This document shows positions 45,534 through 56,213 of a stretch of DNA of 64,000 nt, piece after piece (position 1 is the first letter of the stretch; the number at the start of each line of letters is the position of its first letter). The stretch covers positions 86,164-150,163 of the forward strand of contig NZ_CANMSK010000009.1 in assembly GCF_947500655.1 (NCBI RefSeq), given 5' to 3'. Under the pieces are notes generated by a model. The model saw nothing but the letters and a program-made list of their open reading frames with translations, searched no databases and had not been told where the DNA came from. The position numbers were made by a program, and so were the translations under genes. This DNA is from an uncultured Psychrosphaera sp. (GTDB taxonomy: Bacteria > Pseudomonadota > Gammaproteobacteria > Enterobacterales > Alteromonadaceae).

Positions 45534-48500
45534 TTAACCAACCCACTTACGTGCGTTACGGAACATACGCATCCAAGGGCTATCTTCTTTCCATTCATCT
45601 GGGTGCCAAGAGTTAGTTACTGCTCTAAATACACGCTCAGGATGTGGCATCATAATTGTTACACGACCATCGTTGGTTGTTAACGACGTAATGCCCTTTG
45701 GTGAGCCATTTGGATTAGCTGGATAGGTTTCAGTAAACTTACCATTGTTATCCACATAACGCATTGCAACATTGCCAGAGTTAATTGCAGCATTAATGTC
45801 AGAAGCATGTGTAAATTCAGCAAGACCTTCACCATGAGACACAGCGATTGGCATACGAGAGCCCGCCATGCCAGCAAAGAATACAGAATCTGACTCTTGA
45901 ATTTCAACTAAACTAAAACGGGCTTCAAAGCGCTCTGATTTATTCGTAACAAAACGAGGCCAATGATCAGCACCTGGAATTAATGAACGTAAGTTAGACA
46001 TCATCTGACAACCGTTACACACACCTAAACTAAAGGTATTTTCACGGTAGAAGAAGGTTTTAAACTGTTCACTTAACATTTCGTTAAACAAAATGGATTT
46101 AGCCCAACCTTCACCAGCGCCTAATACGTCACCGTAAGAGAAGCCACCACAAGCGACTAAGCCAGTAAAGTCAGCAAGATTCATACGAGCTTCTTGTAAG
46201 TCACTCATGTGAACATCTACCGCTTCAAAACCAGCACGATTAAACGCAGCTGCCATTTCAACATGCGAGTTAACACCTTGTTCACGTAAAATCGCAACTC
46301 TAGGTTTAACACCTGTTGATGCATCTTTTGCAATAAACGGTGCTGCAACGTCTTCGTTAATGTCGAATGTTAATTCAACATTTAAACCTTTATCGTTTAC
46401 ATCAAATTTAGCGTCATGTTCTTGTTGAGCACATTCTGGGTTATCACGCATGGATTGCATTTTGAATGTAGTTTCAGCCCAAACGGTACGATAATGAGTA
46501 CGAGTATTTTCAAGTACTACTTTGCCGTTAACGGTAAAGCTAATTTTGTCATCGTTATTAACAGAGCCAATTACGTGCGACATAGTCGCTAAACCATTTT
46601 CTGCTAACACAGCTAACACCGCAGCTTTATCTGTAGATTTAACCTGAATAACCGCACCTAACTCTTCGTTAAACAAAGCAGCGGTAACATCAGTGCCACC
46701 TAAGCTACATAAACCACCAAGCTCAACATTAACACCCGCTTTACCGGCAAATGCCATTTCAGTAACAGTAGAGAATAAACCACCATCCGAACGGTCATGA
46801 TAAGCCATCACTTTACCGTCACGAATTAAGGTTTGAACGCTGTCGAAAAAGCCTTTTAATGTTTTAGCGTCGTCAACATCTGGCGTTGACGTACCTAACT
46901 CATTATAAACTTGAGCTAAACAACTCGCGCCCATACGGTTTTGTTTATTACCTAAATCAAGCAAGATAAGTTCTGACTCACCTTTGTCTGTTCTAAGTTG
47001 AGGTGTTGCGGTATTACGCACATCTTCAACACGAGCAAACGCAGTGATAACCAATGAAAGTGGTGACGTTACTGACTTGTCTTCATTTGAAGCATCGTCT
47101 TGCCACTGAGTTTTCATCGACATAGAGTCTTTACCCACTGGGATGGTTAAGCCTAATGCAGGACATAACTCTTCACCAATAGCTTTAACAGCTTCATAAA
47201 GACCAGCATCTTCACCCGGGTGGCCGGCAGCGGCCATCCAGTTTGCTGACATTTTAATGCGTTTTAATTCGCCGATATCAGACGCTGCTATATTAGTGAT
47301 TGATTCACCAACCGCCATACGCGCTGAAGCACCGTAGTTTAATAAAGCAATAGGTGTTCTTTCACCTAATGACATCGCTTCACCGTGATACGTGTCTAAT
47401 GCAGCAGTAGTAACGGCAACGTCAGCCACTGGAACTTGCCAAGGGCCAACCATTTGATCACGAGCAACCATGCCAGTAACTGTGCGGTCACCAATGGTAA
47501 CTAAGAAAGTTTTCTCTGCCACTGTTGGTAAACGTAAAATACGCTCTGCTGCATCGGCTAATTTAATATTAGTTAAATCAAACTCAGTACCCGCAGTTTG
47601 AGCAGATGTTACATCGCGATGCATTTTAGGTGCTTTACCTAATAAAACATCTAGCGGTAAATCAATTGGGTTGTTGTTAAAGTGCTCATCGCTAACCGTT
47701 AAGTGACGTTCTTTAGTTGCTTCACCAATGACAGCGTACTGTGCACGTTCACGCTTACATAACTGTTCAAATACTTCTAGGTTTTCAGCTGCAACGGCTA
47801 TTACGTAACGCTCTTGAGATTCGTTACACCAGATTTCTAACGGTGACATACCCGGTTCATCATTTGGTACATTACGTAACTCAAATTTACCGCCTACTTC
47901 AGCGTCATTCACTAACTCAGGGAATGCATTAGAAAGCCCACCGGCACCAACATCGTGAATAAAGGCAATTGGATTTTCATCACCTAACTGCCAACACTTG
48001 TCGATAACTTCTTGGCATCGACGTTCCATCTCTGGGTTTTCGCGCTGAACTGATGCAAAATCTAAGTCTTCACTAGATTGACCCGATGCCATTGAAGAAG
48101 CGGCACTGCCACCTAAACCAATGTTCATTGCAGGGCCACCTAAGGCAATTAGCTTAGCGCCAGCAGGAACAATACCTTTTTGAGTATGCTCACGACGGAT
48201 ATTACCTAAACCGCCTGCCAACATAATAGGTTTGTGATAACCACGAACTTCAACACCGTTATGACTATTTACTTTGTCTTCATAAGTACGGAAGTAACCT
48301 AAAATATTAGGACGACCAAATTCGTTATTAAATGCAGCGCCACCAAGTGGGCCTTCCATCATAATATCTAGTGCAGTCACAATACGGCTTGGTTTACCGT
48401 AATTGATTTCCCACGGCTGCTCAAAATTAGGAATGCGTAAGTTAGAAACTGAATAACCGCTTAAACCAGCTTTAGGTTTTGAACCACGACCTGTTGCGCC

Positions 48501-49454
48501 TTCATCACGTATTTCGCCACCAGAGCCTGTTGCAGCACCAGGAAAAGGAGAAATAGCCGTTGGATGATTATGCGTTTCAACTTTCATCAAGATATCAATA
48601 CTTTCATTATGGTACTGATAAGCATTAGTTTCTGGATTTGCGAAAAAACGTCCAGCTTCAGATCCATGCATAACCGCTGCATTGTCTTTATAAGCTGAGG
48701 TTACATATTCGCTATTGTGTTCAAATGTATTTTTGATCATTTTGAACAAAGACTTAGGTTGATTAACCCCGTCAATTGTCCAATCTGCATTAAATATTTT
48801 GTGACGACAATGCTCAGAGTTTGCTTGAGCAAACATATATAATTCGATGTCGTTTGGATTACGACCTAATTTGGTAAAGTTCTCCACCAAGTAGTCGATT
48901 TCATCATCAGCAAGGGCTAAGCCCATTGTGATGTTTGCCGATGATAACGCTTCACGCCCACCAGATAGAACATTCACAGAAGCAAACGGCTTAGGTGATT
49001 CTTCAATAAATAATTGTGAGGCTTGTTGTAAGTCCGTGAACACAACTTCTGTCATGCGGTCGTATAACTCGGCAATCACTAGTTGTTTTTGTTCAGCGGT
49101 TAACCCATCAGCCACAACGTAATAGGCAATACCACGTTCTACGCGTTTAACACTTTGCAGACCACAGTTATTGGCTATGTTAGTTGCTTTGGTGGACCAC
49201 GGAGAAATAGTTCCAGGGCGAGGCGTAACTACTATCAGTTCACCTTCAGGTTCATGCTGTGCGATAGACGGACCGTATTTTAGTAATGCATTTAACTTAG
49301 TTAAATCATCACTAGACAGTTCCGCTGATACGTCAGCAAAATGCGAATATTCCGCATAAATGTCTTTAACACTTAGGCCAATAGACGAAAATGCAGCAAG
49401 AAGTTTTTTAACACGAAATTCAGATAAAGCTGGGGCACCACGAAGGATTAACAT
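45534..49454 (-). CDS. purL: Phosphoribosylformylglycinamidine synthase
   Basis: A 1306-residue large-type PurL (FGAM synthase), fourth step of purine synthesis. The N-terminal PurS-like part is followed by two AIRS-like ATP domains ([48 protein letters not shown]) and a C-terminal glutamine amidotransferase with nucleophile LGVCNGCQ and HPERV. ATG 49454 ([13 protein letters not shown]) is chosen by similarity to relatives; an in-frame ATG 15 bases upstream exists. It is divergent from mltF, as in E. coli. Confidence 0.97.
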   Translation of the reverse strand: MLILRGAPALSEFRVKKLLAAFSSIGLSVKDIYAEYSHFADVSAELSSDDLTKLNALLKYGPSIAQHEPEGELIVVTPRPGTISPWSTKATNIANNCGLQSVKRVERGIAYYVVADGLTAEQKQLVIAELYDRMTEVVFTDLQQASQLFIEESPKPFASVNVLSGGREALSSANITMGLALADDEIDYLVENFTKLGRNPNDIELYMFAQANSEHCRHKIFNADWTIDGVNQPKSLFKMIKNTFEHNSEYVTSAYKDNAAVMHGSEAGRFFANPETNAYQYHNESIDILMKVETHNHPTAISPFPGAATGSGGEIRDEGATGRGSKPKAGLSGYSVSNLRIPNFEQPWEINYGKPSRIVTALDIMMEGPLGGAAFNNEFGRPNILGYFRTYEDKVNSHNGVEVRGYHKPIMLAGGLGNIRREHTQKGIVPAGAKLIALGGPAMNIGLGGSAASSMASGQSSEDLDFASVQRENPEMERRCQEVIDKCWQLGDENPIAFIHDVGAGGLSNAFPELVNDAEVGGKFELRNVPNDEPGMSPLEIWCNESQERYVIAVAAENLEVFEQLCKRERAQYAVIGEATKERHLTVSDEHFNNNPIDLPLDVLLGKAPKMHRDVTSAQTAGTEFDLTNIKLADAAERILRLPTVAEKTFLVTIGDRTVTGMVARDQMVGPWQVPVADVAVTTAALDTYHGEAMSLGERTPIALLNYGASARMAVGESITNIAASDIGELKRIKMSANWMAAAGHPGEDAGLYEAVKAIGEELCPALGLTIPVGKDSMSMKTQWQDDASNEDKSVTSPLSLVITAFARVEDVRNTATPQLRTDKGESELILLDLGNKQNRMGASCLAQVYNELGTSTPDVDDAKTLKGFFDSVQTLIRDGKVMAYHDRSDGGLFSTVTEMAFAGKAGVNVELGGLCSLGGTDVTAALFNEELGAVIQVKSTDKAAVLAVLAENGLATMSHVIGSVNNDDKISFTVNGKVVLENTRTHYRTVWAETTFKMQSMRDNPECAQQEHDAKFDVNDKGLNVELTFDINEDVAAPFIAKDASTGVKPRVAILREQGVNSHVEMAAAFNRAGFEAVDVHMSDLQEARMNLADFTGLVACGGFSYGDVLGAGEGWAKSILFNEMLSEQFKTFFYRENTFSLGVCNGCQMMSNLRSLIPGADHWPRFVTNKSERFEARFSLVEIQESDSVFFAGMAGSRMPIAVSHGEGLAEFTHASDINAAINSGNVAMRYVDNNGKFTETYPANPNGSPKGITSLTTNDGRVTIMMPHPERVFRAVTNSWHPDEWKEDSPWMRMFRNARKWVG

Positions 49455-49764
49455 ATGCCAATTCACCATTCATTGATTGTTTTGAAAGGATAAAAAATTA
49501 GGCGCGCATTATATACACAATAAGTTATAAGATATAGAGTACAAACGTAATTAATAAATTGAATAAATAAAAAAGAAGGATTAGCACAGTTTCAGGTAAA
49601 TAAAAGTATATTTACCAGATAATTAAACACCAACTTTTCACTTTTTTATAACTAACAAATCTAAGCTTAGCCAATAAAGGATTGATCGGAATATAATGGA
49701 TTTTTTAATTTTTCTGAAATTATGTTTAGTGACTGACAAATCTAGTTTGTGGTATAAACGCCCC

Positions 49765-51228
49765 ATGAAAGAAAAAAACCAAACTTTAAGTGCATTAATT
49801 TGTACCTTTAAATCAGCACAAACACGCCTTTTATGGGTCGTGTCGCTATTATTTTTGCTTGCGGCTTGCCAGCCTTCAGACAAAAACGCAAAATTACAAC
49901 AGATCAAAAAAGCCAATGTATTAAAGGTGGGGATATTATTTAACCCAACAAGCTACTATGTAGATATTGATACACCCGCTGGATTTGAGCATGATTTAGT
50001 GCAAAATTTTGCCGAGTACTTAGACGTGGAAATTGAGTTAATTCCGAGTTATCACGTTTCTGAATTACTGCCTAAATTAGAAAATGGTACCGTCGATATT
50101 CTTGTTGGCGGATTAACGCCAACCAAAAGTCGTTCTGAAAAATTCAGATATTCACCGCCTTATTTAAATATTTCGCAAAAAGTCGTTTTTAAACAAGGTC
50201 GAAAACGTCCTAATTCAATGGAAGAGCTTGATGCTCCAATTACTGTAGCTGCGCAAACTAGCCATTACGAAAAGCTATTAAGTATTGCTGATGAATACCC
50301 AAACCTTAAAATTGAAATCGCAGAAAACTCAGATCCAAACGAAATACTGGAAATGGTAATGGACGGTAGCGTTGACTACACCATTGCCGACTCACATAAT
50401 TTATCTATTGTACGTCGTTACTTTCCAGATATTAGTGTGGCCTTTACTGTTGAGAAAAAGCAGCAACTTAGTTGGTTGTTAAACGACAATCACGATGACT
50501 CTTTATATGCCGTTTTGATTGATTTTTTTGGTGAGATGAATGTATCAGGTGAGCTTGTTGCATTAGAAGATAGATATTTTGGTCATGTAGAAAAATTCAA
50601 TTACGTTGATACTCGTTTATTTATGCGAGCTGTCGACAAAGTATTACCTAAATACAAAGATTGGTTTGAAGTTTACGCTGGCGACATAGATTGGCGCTTA
50701 TTAGCGGCGCAAAGTTATCAAGAGTCTCATTGGGATCCTAAAGCAAGATCGCCAACCGGTGTGCGTGGCATTATGATGCTGACACAACCGACGGCAAAAC
50801 AATTTGGTGTTGAGAGTCGTTTAGATCCAGAAGATAACATTCGTGGTGGTTCTGTTTATTTAAGAAAATTGCTTAAACGTATTCCAGATAGAATCTCAGA
50901 ACATGACAGACCTTGGTTTGCTTTAGCTGCATATAATATCGGTTGGGGTCACGTACAAGATGCTCGTAGGCTTACATCTAAACTTGGCGGCAATCCAGAT
51001 AAATGGGTAGATGTTAAAAACCAGTTACCACTGTTACGCCAAAAACGTTATTACAAAAAAACTCGCTATGGATTTGCTCGCGGTGACGAAGCTGTAAATT
51101 ACGTTTCAAATATCAGACGTTATTACGATACGTTAGTTTGGATAGATCAAAAAGCAATTGAAGACGAATCGATAGCCAGCAAAAAGAATGATGCCGTGCA
51201 AGAGAACAAAATCCAACAGGCTCTATAA
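49765..51228 (+). CDS. mltF: Membrane-bound lytic murein transglycosylase F
   Basis: A 487-residue MltF with lipobox LLAAC, a solute-binding (SBP_bac_3-like) regulatory domain about residues 50-270 (VLKVGILFNPTSYYVD, DILVGGLTPTKSRSEKF), and an SLT domain with catalytic Glu in AAQSYQESHWDPKA followed by TGVRGIMMLTQPTA and AAYNIGWGHVQDA. It cleaves peptidoglycan to 1,6-anhydromuropeptides, with peptide binding controlling activity. The upstream frame is open, but ATG 49765 gives the proper lipoprotein signal. Confidence 0.96.
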   Translation: MKEKNQTLSALICTFKSAQTRLLWVVSLLFLLAACQPSDKNAKLQQIKKANVLKVGILFNPTSYYVDIDTPAGFEHDLVQNFAEYLDVEIELIPSYHVSELLPKLENGTVDILVGGLTPTKSRSEKFRYSPPYLNISQKVVFKQGRKRPNSMEELDAPITVAAQTSHYEKLLSIADEYPNLKIEIAENSDPNEILEMVMDGSVDYTIADSHNLSIVRRYFPDISVAFTVEKKQQLSWLLNDNHDDSLYAVLIDFFGEMNVSGELVALEDRYFGHVEKFNYVDTRLFMRAVDKVLPKYKDWFEVYAGDIDWRLLAAQSYQESHWDPKARSPTGVRGIMMLTQPTAKQFGVESRLDPEDNIRGGSVYLRKLLKRIPDRISEHDRPWFALAAYNIGWGHVQDARRLTSKLGGNPDKWVDVKNQLPLLRQKRYYKKTRYGFARGDEAVNYVSNIRRYYDTLVWIDQKAIEDESIASKKNDAVQENKIQQAL

Positions 51229-51247
51229 ATAACTTAGAGATAAACAG

Positions 51248-51277
51248 ACTAAAGTCAGTTACCATACTGACTTTAGT
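51248..51277 (+). terminator. Hairpin downstream of mltF
   Basis: ACTAAAGTCAGT-TACCAT-ACTGACTTTAGT is a perfect 12-bp stem, but no T-run follows, so termination is uncertain. Confidence 0.45.
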
Positions 51278-51324
51278 TCGATATATTCAACTTACTCAAG
51301 ACTAGCCAAGGTTAGGAAGAAAAA

Positions 51325-51510
51325 GTGTTACGAAGAAGAAGAACTAACAATCTGAAAAAAGTAGGTTTAATGAATACCAGCATCCGCAGACGCGTGGCTA
51401 ATAGACATAAAACACGCAGATTAATACACCGCCGTATAAAACAAATCCCTATGAGCTTAGAGGGTTCAACCATCAATACGTCTGAATCAAAAGACACTCA
51501 GACGCCTTAA
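51325..51510 (+). CDS. Possible small basic protein
   Basis: A 61-codon frame with GTG start behind TTAGGAAG at good spacing. The first 45 residues are extremely Arg/Lys-rich (LRRRRTNNLKKVG, RRRVANRHKTRRLIHRRIK), the rest Ser/Thr-rich. No family recognised. It would end three bases before the convergent tadA stop. A ribosomal or nucleic-acid binding role is speculation; the antisense strand has a similar-sized frame, so coding status is uncertain. Confidence 0.4.
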   Translation: MLRRRRTNNLKKVGLMNTSIRRRVANRHKTRRLIHRRIKQIPMSLEGSTINTSESKDTQTP

Positions 51511-51512
51511 CG

Positions 51513-52025
51513 CTACTCTTTATTTGTATTTAAACTGCTTTGTAATTTATCAGCTTTTTTCTGTTGCCTACGTTTCTTAAAAAAAGCTGAAATTGCCTCA
51601 CTGCATTCTTGTTTTAATACCCCAGATGTAACCTCTAACTGATGATTTAATTTTTCATGTGTCACTATATTCATCACACTGCCAGCTGCTCCAGTTTTTA
51701 AGTCACTGGCTCCAAAGACTAACTTATCAATTCGGCTGTGGACTAATGCACCAGCGCACATAGGACAAGGCTCTAGCGTTACATATAACGTAGCATCCAC
51801 TAATCTATAGTTATCAACCTTTTGACCTGCGTCTCTTATTGCCATGATTTCCGCATGAGCCGTTGGATCGTTCAAGGTTATAGACTGGTTCCACCCTTCG
51901 CCAATGACTTCTCCATCTTTCACTAAAACAGCACCTACAGGTATTTCGCCCTGCTGTTCAGCTTTACTGGCAAGTTCAATTGCGTATGACATCCACTTAA
52001 GATCTGTATTTAGCTCATCACTCAT
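51513..52025 (-). CDS. tadA: tRNA-specific adenosine deaminase
   Basis: A 170-residue TadA that converts A34 to inosine in tRNA-Arg(ACG). The zinc/catalytic motif is HAEIMAIRDAG and PCPMCAGALVHSRI. The basic C-terminal tail (FFKKRRQQKKADKLQ) is family-like. Located next to mltF as in E. coli. Confidence 0.96.
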   Translation of the reverse strand: MSDELNTDLKWMSYAIELASKAEQQGEIPVGAVLVKDGEVIGEGWNQSITLNDPTAHAEIMAIRDAGQKVDNYRLVDATLYVTLEPCPMCAGALVHSRIDKLVFGASDLKTGAAGSVMNIVTHEKLNHQLEVTSGVLKQECSEAISAFFKKRRQQKKADKLQSSLNTNKE

Positions 52026-52281
52026 AATTATTTATCTGTTACTCTTTAAGGTGTGACCATAAAATTTGGTTAATTAGACTAAAATTCAGTTAACACCACA
52101 ATATAATTATCTGATTAATAATTAATTACGTTTATTTTCAACAAGTTAAGATTTGGTACAAATATTGTTATATGTTGTATAAATTTAGGTGAAGTTCTAA
52201 ATGAAATAAAAACTATTAAACCTATTTAACAACTTTATAATTAAACAAACCGAACCTGAAAAATAATAAAAGGAAATTAAC

Positions 52282-52515
52282 ATGGCAACCTCACATTTCA
52301 TAATTGCATTAGTCGCTATCATTGGTGGCATAAGTTACGCAGCCTATGAACAATATGTAAAATTACAACTCAAAAAACAAACATCAAAAGTTGATGAAGA
52401 TACGCAAGCTATTATTAATGAATTAAAACAGCGAATTGAAGTGCTAGAGAAAATTGTTACTGATGAAAAATATTCGCTAAAAGATGAAATAAACCAATTA
52501 AGTAAAGTGAGTTAA
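52282..52515 (+). CDS. Small membrane protein with PspB-like architecture, paralogue 1
   Basis: A 77-residue protein: one N-terminal membrane helix (FIIALVAIIGGISYAAYEQY) followed by a charged coiled-coil ending RIEVLEKIVTDEKYSLKDEIN. The helix plus LEKIVTDE..YSLKDEI tail resembles PspB of the phage-shock system, but no psp genes are nearby and the assignment to that family is tentative. AAAGGAAATTAAC precedes ATG. Confidence 0.7.
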   Translation: MATSHFIIALVAIIGGISYAAYEQYVKLQLKKQTSKVDEDTQAIINELKQRIEVLEKIVTDEKYSLKDEINQLSKVS

Positions 52516-52575
52516 ACACACAAAACTGAATTATATTGAGTCAATTTTTCTAATTACAAACTAAGAGTTAACATT

Positions 52576-52821
52576 ATGTCAGGTAACATCGTATTTTTAA
52601 TCCCTATTGTCGCTATTATTGGTGGCATTTTACTTTCCGCTTACAAAGCAAATCTTAAAGCTAAAAGTACAGACAACGCCAAAAATATCTCTGAACAATT
52701 AAACAAGCAAATCACTCAATTACAACAAGAGCTTGCTGAAGTAAAAGAGCGTACCGCTGTATTAGAAAAAATTGTAACGAGTCAGGATTACGATTTAAAA
52801 AATGAGATCAACTCACTATAA
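52576..52821 (+). CDS. Small membrane protein with PspB-like architecture, paralogue 2
   Basis: An 81-residue paralogue of the preceding protein: membrane helix IVFLIPIVAIIGGILLSAY, coiled coil, and the shared ending TAVLEKIVTSQDYDLKNEINSL. The gap between the two genes is 60 bases and they likely form one unit with the downstream aspartic protease-like gene. The shared C-terminus suggests a common partner. Function unknown. Confidence 0.68.
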   Translation: MSGNIVFLIPIVAIIGGILLSAYKANLKAKSTDNAKNISEQLNKQITQLQQELAEVKERTAVLEKIVTSQDYDLKNEINSL

Positions 52822-52921
52822 ATAACATTTATAACAAGTTTGTTGAGTTAGCTAATTGAATCCATTTACAAATACGATTAAGGTATATTCACTAAAGGCT
52901 CACTTAACAAACGAGAGAAAA

Positions 52922-54100
52922 ATGCAAATTAAAATTAAGTTGTTAATTTTGATATTGTTTTTATCATTAAGCTTAAATCTATACTTTTATCTTACGATTA
53001 ATGACCAAACAGCAGCAGATACACAAACTTCAATCCCGATAAACTTTGTTGTCGCGCAAAAAGACTCTGTAGCTCAAAACCCTTTCGTTGCATCAGCTCA
53101 AAAAAACGTATCAAATGATGATCTTTTTCAGCAAGCCAATAACCACTTTAAGAAGCAGCAGTTTGACTTAGCTATTGAGATTTATAGTGACATCCTTATT
53201 CAAGATGATGTACTAGCGGATGAATTACTAACCTCTTGGCTACATAGCTTATCCAGTGATTTAAAAAATGACAAACATAAAACTGTGGCAACATTTACCA
53301 ATTATTTCTTTAATGATAACGCTTACCACATTGGCGTTTTACAATTAGAGGCGCAGCGTTTAACGGATCTGGAACAGTACCAAGCAGCGATAAAAATATA
53401 CAAAGACATTATCGATAACTCATTTAATATTGAAATTGAACAACGCAGTGAAAATCAAGTCCATCAGCTAGTACAAAAACAGTATTCCGTATTAAGCCAA
53501 CAAGCATTATGGAAAGACGTAGTTGAATTCATTGAGCCGTTATTATTTGATGAACCTAATTATCCCCCTTACCTTCTGATGCTCAGCAAAGCAAAAATTG
53601 AGCTAAATCAATTAGTTTCTGCACAGAAAATATTACAACAATTAAGTGAATTTAATGAATCCCCAGCTCAAGTTGAGATGTTATTACAAAAAATAGAAGA
53701 GATGATGTTAGGTGAGTCTGCCATTCCTTTGTTAAAACTCGGTGTTCACTATGTTGTTAACGGGCAATTTGACCCACAAAGTCCAGTTAATTTAATGATA
53801 GATACAGGCGCTTCTTTGTCGGTATTATCACAAATTGCTTTTGATAATTTACCAACTTGGCTTAACCCAATTTTTAGCCGTCAAATAGAAATGAACACCG
53901 CAGGCGGTATTGTTAATGCTCAGGTTTATACATTTGAGCAATTTCAAATTAGTGGCTATCGAGTTAAGTCTATTGAATTTGCGGTAATGGATTTAGATAC
54001 GATGAAAAATGCGGATGGCTTATTAGGGATGAACTTTTTAAAACACTTTGCTTTTCAAATTGACCAGGAAAATAATCAGTTAATATTAAATGTGAATTAG
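52922..54100 (+). CDS. Membrane-anchored retropepsin-like aspartic protease with TPR-like region
   Basis: A 392-residue protein. After a membrane anchor (KIKLLILILFLSLSLNLYFY) come helical TPR-like repeats (about 70-270) and a C-terminal single-lobe aspartic protease domain with the active-site motif LMIDTGASLSVL and the late DGLLGMNFLKHFAF. A retropepsin-like domain must dimerise to be active. ATG 52922 is chosen because GAGAG lies five bases upstream and the protein then begins with the anchor. It probably faces the periplasm. The target is unknown. Confidence 0.83.
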   Translation: MQIKIKLLILILFLSLSLNLYFYLTINDQTAADTQTSIPINFVVAQKDSVAQNPFVASAQKNVSNDDLFQQANNHFKKQQFDLAIEIYSDILIQDDVLADELLTSWLHSLSSDLKNDKHKTVATFTNYFFNDNAYHIGVLQLEAQRLTDLEQYQAAIKIYKDIIDNSFNIEIEQRSENQVHQLVQKQYSVLSQQALWKDVVEFIEPLLFDEPNYPPYLLMLSKAKIELNQLVSAQKILQQLSEFNESPAQVEMLLQKIEEMMLGESAIPLLKLGVHYVVNGQFDPQSPVNLMIDTGASLSVLSQIAFDNLPTWLNPIFSRQIEMNTAGGIVNAQVYTFEQFQISGYRVKSIEFAVMDLDTMKNADGLLGMNFLKHFAFQIDQENNQLILNVN

Positions 54101-54122
54101 CCATACCCTATGCATAATAAAA

Positions 54123-54151
54123 AACGGAGCTAATTAGCTCCGTTTTTTTTT
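54123..54151 (+). terminator. Bidirectional terminator
   Basis: ACGGAGCTAATTAGCTCCGT (54123-54142) followed by nine T, between the convergent protease-like gene and guaA. Confidence 0.88.
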
Positions 54152-54168
54152 ACAACTTCAATTGAATG

Positions 54169-55752
54169 TTATTCCCATTCAATTGTAGCTGGCGGCTTAC
54201 CACTAATGTCATAAACCACACGAGAAATACCATCAATTTCATTGATTATACGATTAGATACTTTACCTAAGAAGTCATAAGGTAAATGTGCCCAATGCGC
54301 TGTCATAAAGTCGATAGTTTCTACTGCACGTAAGCTAACAACCCAGTCGTATTTACGACCGTCGCCCATAACACCAACAGAACGCACTGGTAAAAATACA
54401 GTAAACGCTTGGCTTACTTTATTGTATAAATCAGCAGCGTGAAGTTCTTCAATGAAGATATGATCCGCACGACGTAACAAGTCTGCGTATTCTTTTTTAA
54501 CTTCACCTAAGATACGAACACCTAAACCAGGCCCAGGGAATGGGTGGCGATATAACATGTCGTATGGCAACCCAAGCTCTAAACCAATTTTACGTACTTC
54601 GTCTTTAAATAACTCACGTAATGGCTCAACTAAACCAAGCTCCATATCATCAGGAAGGCCACCAACATTGTGGTGTGATTTAATCACATGCGCTTTACCC
54701 GTTGCAGATGCAGCAGATTCGATTACGTCTGGATAAATAGTGCCTTGCGCTAACCATTTTGCATTGGTTAATTTACTGGCTTCTTCATCAAAAATTTCAA
54801 CAAATACGTTACCGATGATTTTACGTTTTTTCTCAGGATCATTTTCTGACGCTAAACGGTCTAAAAATCTATCTTCGGCTTTAACATGAATAATGTTCAA
54901 TCCAAATTTATCACCAAACATGTCCATTACTTGCTCGCCTTCGTTTAAACGAAGTAAACCGTTATCAACAAATACACAAGTTAGTTTTTTACCGATAGCT
55001 CTATGTAACAACATAGCCACAACAGAAGAGTCAACACCACCAGATAAACCTAGTACTACTTCATCGTCACCAACTTGCTCTTTCATTTTGGCAATGGCGT
55101 CTTCAATAATTGATGCTGACGTCCATAACTTTTCACAAGCACAAATGTTACAAATAAAGTTTTCTAATAATTGTAAACCTTGTTTGGTATGCGTTACTTC
55201 TGGGTGGAATTGCACACCATAAAATTGCTTATCTTCATTGGCCATAATTGCATAAGGGCAAGATTCAGTTTTAGCTACTGTAGTGAAGTCTGCAGGGATT
55301 GAACTAACTTTATCACCATGGCTCATCCATACGTCTAATAACGCATTACCGTCTGCTGTGATTGCATCTTCAATATCTTTAAGCAATGGAGATGATTTGA
55401 TAACTTCAACTTGAGCATAACCAAACTCACGATCATCAGATGTTTCTACTGAACCACCTAATTGCTGTGACATAGTTTGCATGCCGTAACAAATACCAAG
55501 CACTGGAATACCAGCGTTAAATACATACTCAGGGGCACGCGGAGAATCAAACTCAGTAACTGACTCTGGCCCACCAGCTAATATAATCCCGTTTGGATTA
55601 AAGCCTTTGATTTGTTCTTCGGTAACATCCCAAGCCCATAGCTCACAATAAACACCAATTTCACGTACACGACGCGCAATAAGTTGAGTGTATTGAGAAC
55701 CAAAATCTAAAATTAAAATCTTATGCTGGTGAATGTCTTGTTTTACTGACAT
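54169..55752 (-). CDS. guaA: GMP synthase (glutamine-hydrolysing)
   Basis: A 527-residue GuaA converting XMP to GMP. The class I amidotransferase domain has VLGICYGMQ and FHPEVTHT. The ATP pyrophosphatase domain has LSGGVDSSV. The C-terminal dimerisation domain ends KPPATIEWE. It lies downstream of guaB on the same strand but separated by a 461-base repeat-containing spacer. Confidence 0.98.
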   Translation of the reverse strand: MSVKQDIHQHKILILDFGSQYTQLIARRVREIGVYCELWAWDVTEEQIKGFNPNGIILAGGPESVTEFDSPRAPEYVFNAGIPVLGICYGMQTMSQQLGGSVETSDDREFGYAQVEVIKSSPLLKDIEDAITADGNALLDVWMSHGDKVSSIPADFTTVAKTESCPYAIMANEDKQFYGVQFHPEVTHTKQGLQLLENFICNICACEKLWTSASIIEDAIAKMKEQVGDDEVVLGLSGGVDSSVVAMLLHRAIGKKLTCVFVDNGLLRLNEGEQVMDMFGDKFGLNIIHVKAEDRFLDRLASENDPEKKRKIIGNVFVEIFDEEASKLTNAKWLAQGTIYPDVIESAASATGKAHVIKSHHNVGGLPDDMELGLVEPLRELFKDEVRKIGLELGLPYDMLYRHPFPGPGLGVRILGEVKKEYADLLRRADHIFIEELHAADLYNKVSQAFTVFLPVRSVGVMGDGRKYDWVVSLRAVETIDFMTAHWAHLPYDFLGKVSNRIINEIDGISRVVYDISGKPPATIEWE

Positions 55753-55911
55753 GTTTTAGCCTTTTTAATTGAACGGTCAGGTAACCCTGAACCTAGTAAT
55801 AGAAAAGCCGGATATATAATCCGACTTTGTGTAATAATTTTTATGTAAAACTTGAAGCTATAGCCTGCAAGTTTTTAGTCTTAAGCTGTAAGCTCGTGTC
55901 TCGTATCTCAA

Positions 55912-55955
55912 GAGCATTGCTGACACTGAGATCAGTTAAACTGACGACAAAACAA
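55912..55955. repeat. 44-bp direct repeat, copy 1
   Basis: gagcattgctgacactgaga followed by tcagttaaactgacgacaaa. It matches 56162-56205 with a single difference (t/c). Confidence 0.75.
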
Positions 55956-55998
55956 TAAAACTTAATTTCTAATTTATAGCGCCGAATATTTGCTTCAG

Positions 55999-56061
55999 TT
56001 CAAGAAGAGAGCGCGCAGTGTATGCCAATACATGAGCACTCTCGACGCGCTATTTCTTGAA
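55999..56061. repeat. REP-like inverted repeat
   Basis: TTCAAGAA (55999-56006) and TTCTTGAA (56054-56061) enclose GCGCG and CGCGC arms and an inner GTGTAT/ATACAT hairpin. Confidence 0.6.
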
Positions 56062-56161
56062 CGAGAGCAAAGAGACAAGCTATTTTCACTCGTTTCTTCA
56101 TTTGTTTTTAAGTCAGTTTAATTGAGGTCAAGGAAGCAACGCGGAACGTAGAAGTCTACTT

Positions 56162-56205
56162 GAGCATTGCTGACACCGAGATCAGTTAAACTGACGACAA
56201 AACAA
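56162..56205. repeat. 44-bp direct repeat, copy 2
   Basis: Second copy of 55912-55955; it ends just before the guaB stop. Confidence 0.75.
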
Positions 56206-56213
56206 AGAAGAAA

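Larger units (their letters stand above)
55753..56213. other. guaB-guaA spacer with hairpins and repeats
   Basis: No gene is supported. A hairpin (55806-55825, AGTCGGAT/ATCCGGCT on the minus strand) lies near guaA. A 44-base direct repeat (55912-55955 and 56162-56205, one mismatch) contains the palindrome TCAGTTAAACTGA. A REP-like inverted repeat lies between them at 55999-56061. Confidence 0.65.

Noticed and set aside
49500..49560. PurR-like operator upstream of purL (gtacaaacgtaatta)
   Set aside because: Only a half-site resembles the consensus; it lacks the symmetric second half.
51312..51497. Minus-strand 61-codon frame opposite the basic mini-ORF
   Set aside because: It lacks a ribosome binding site and mirrors the codon structure of the + strand frame, which has a good one.
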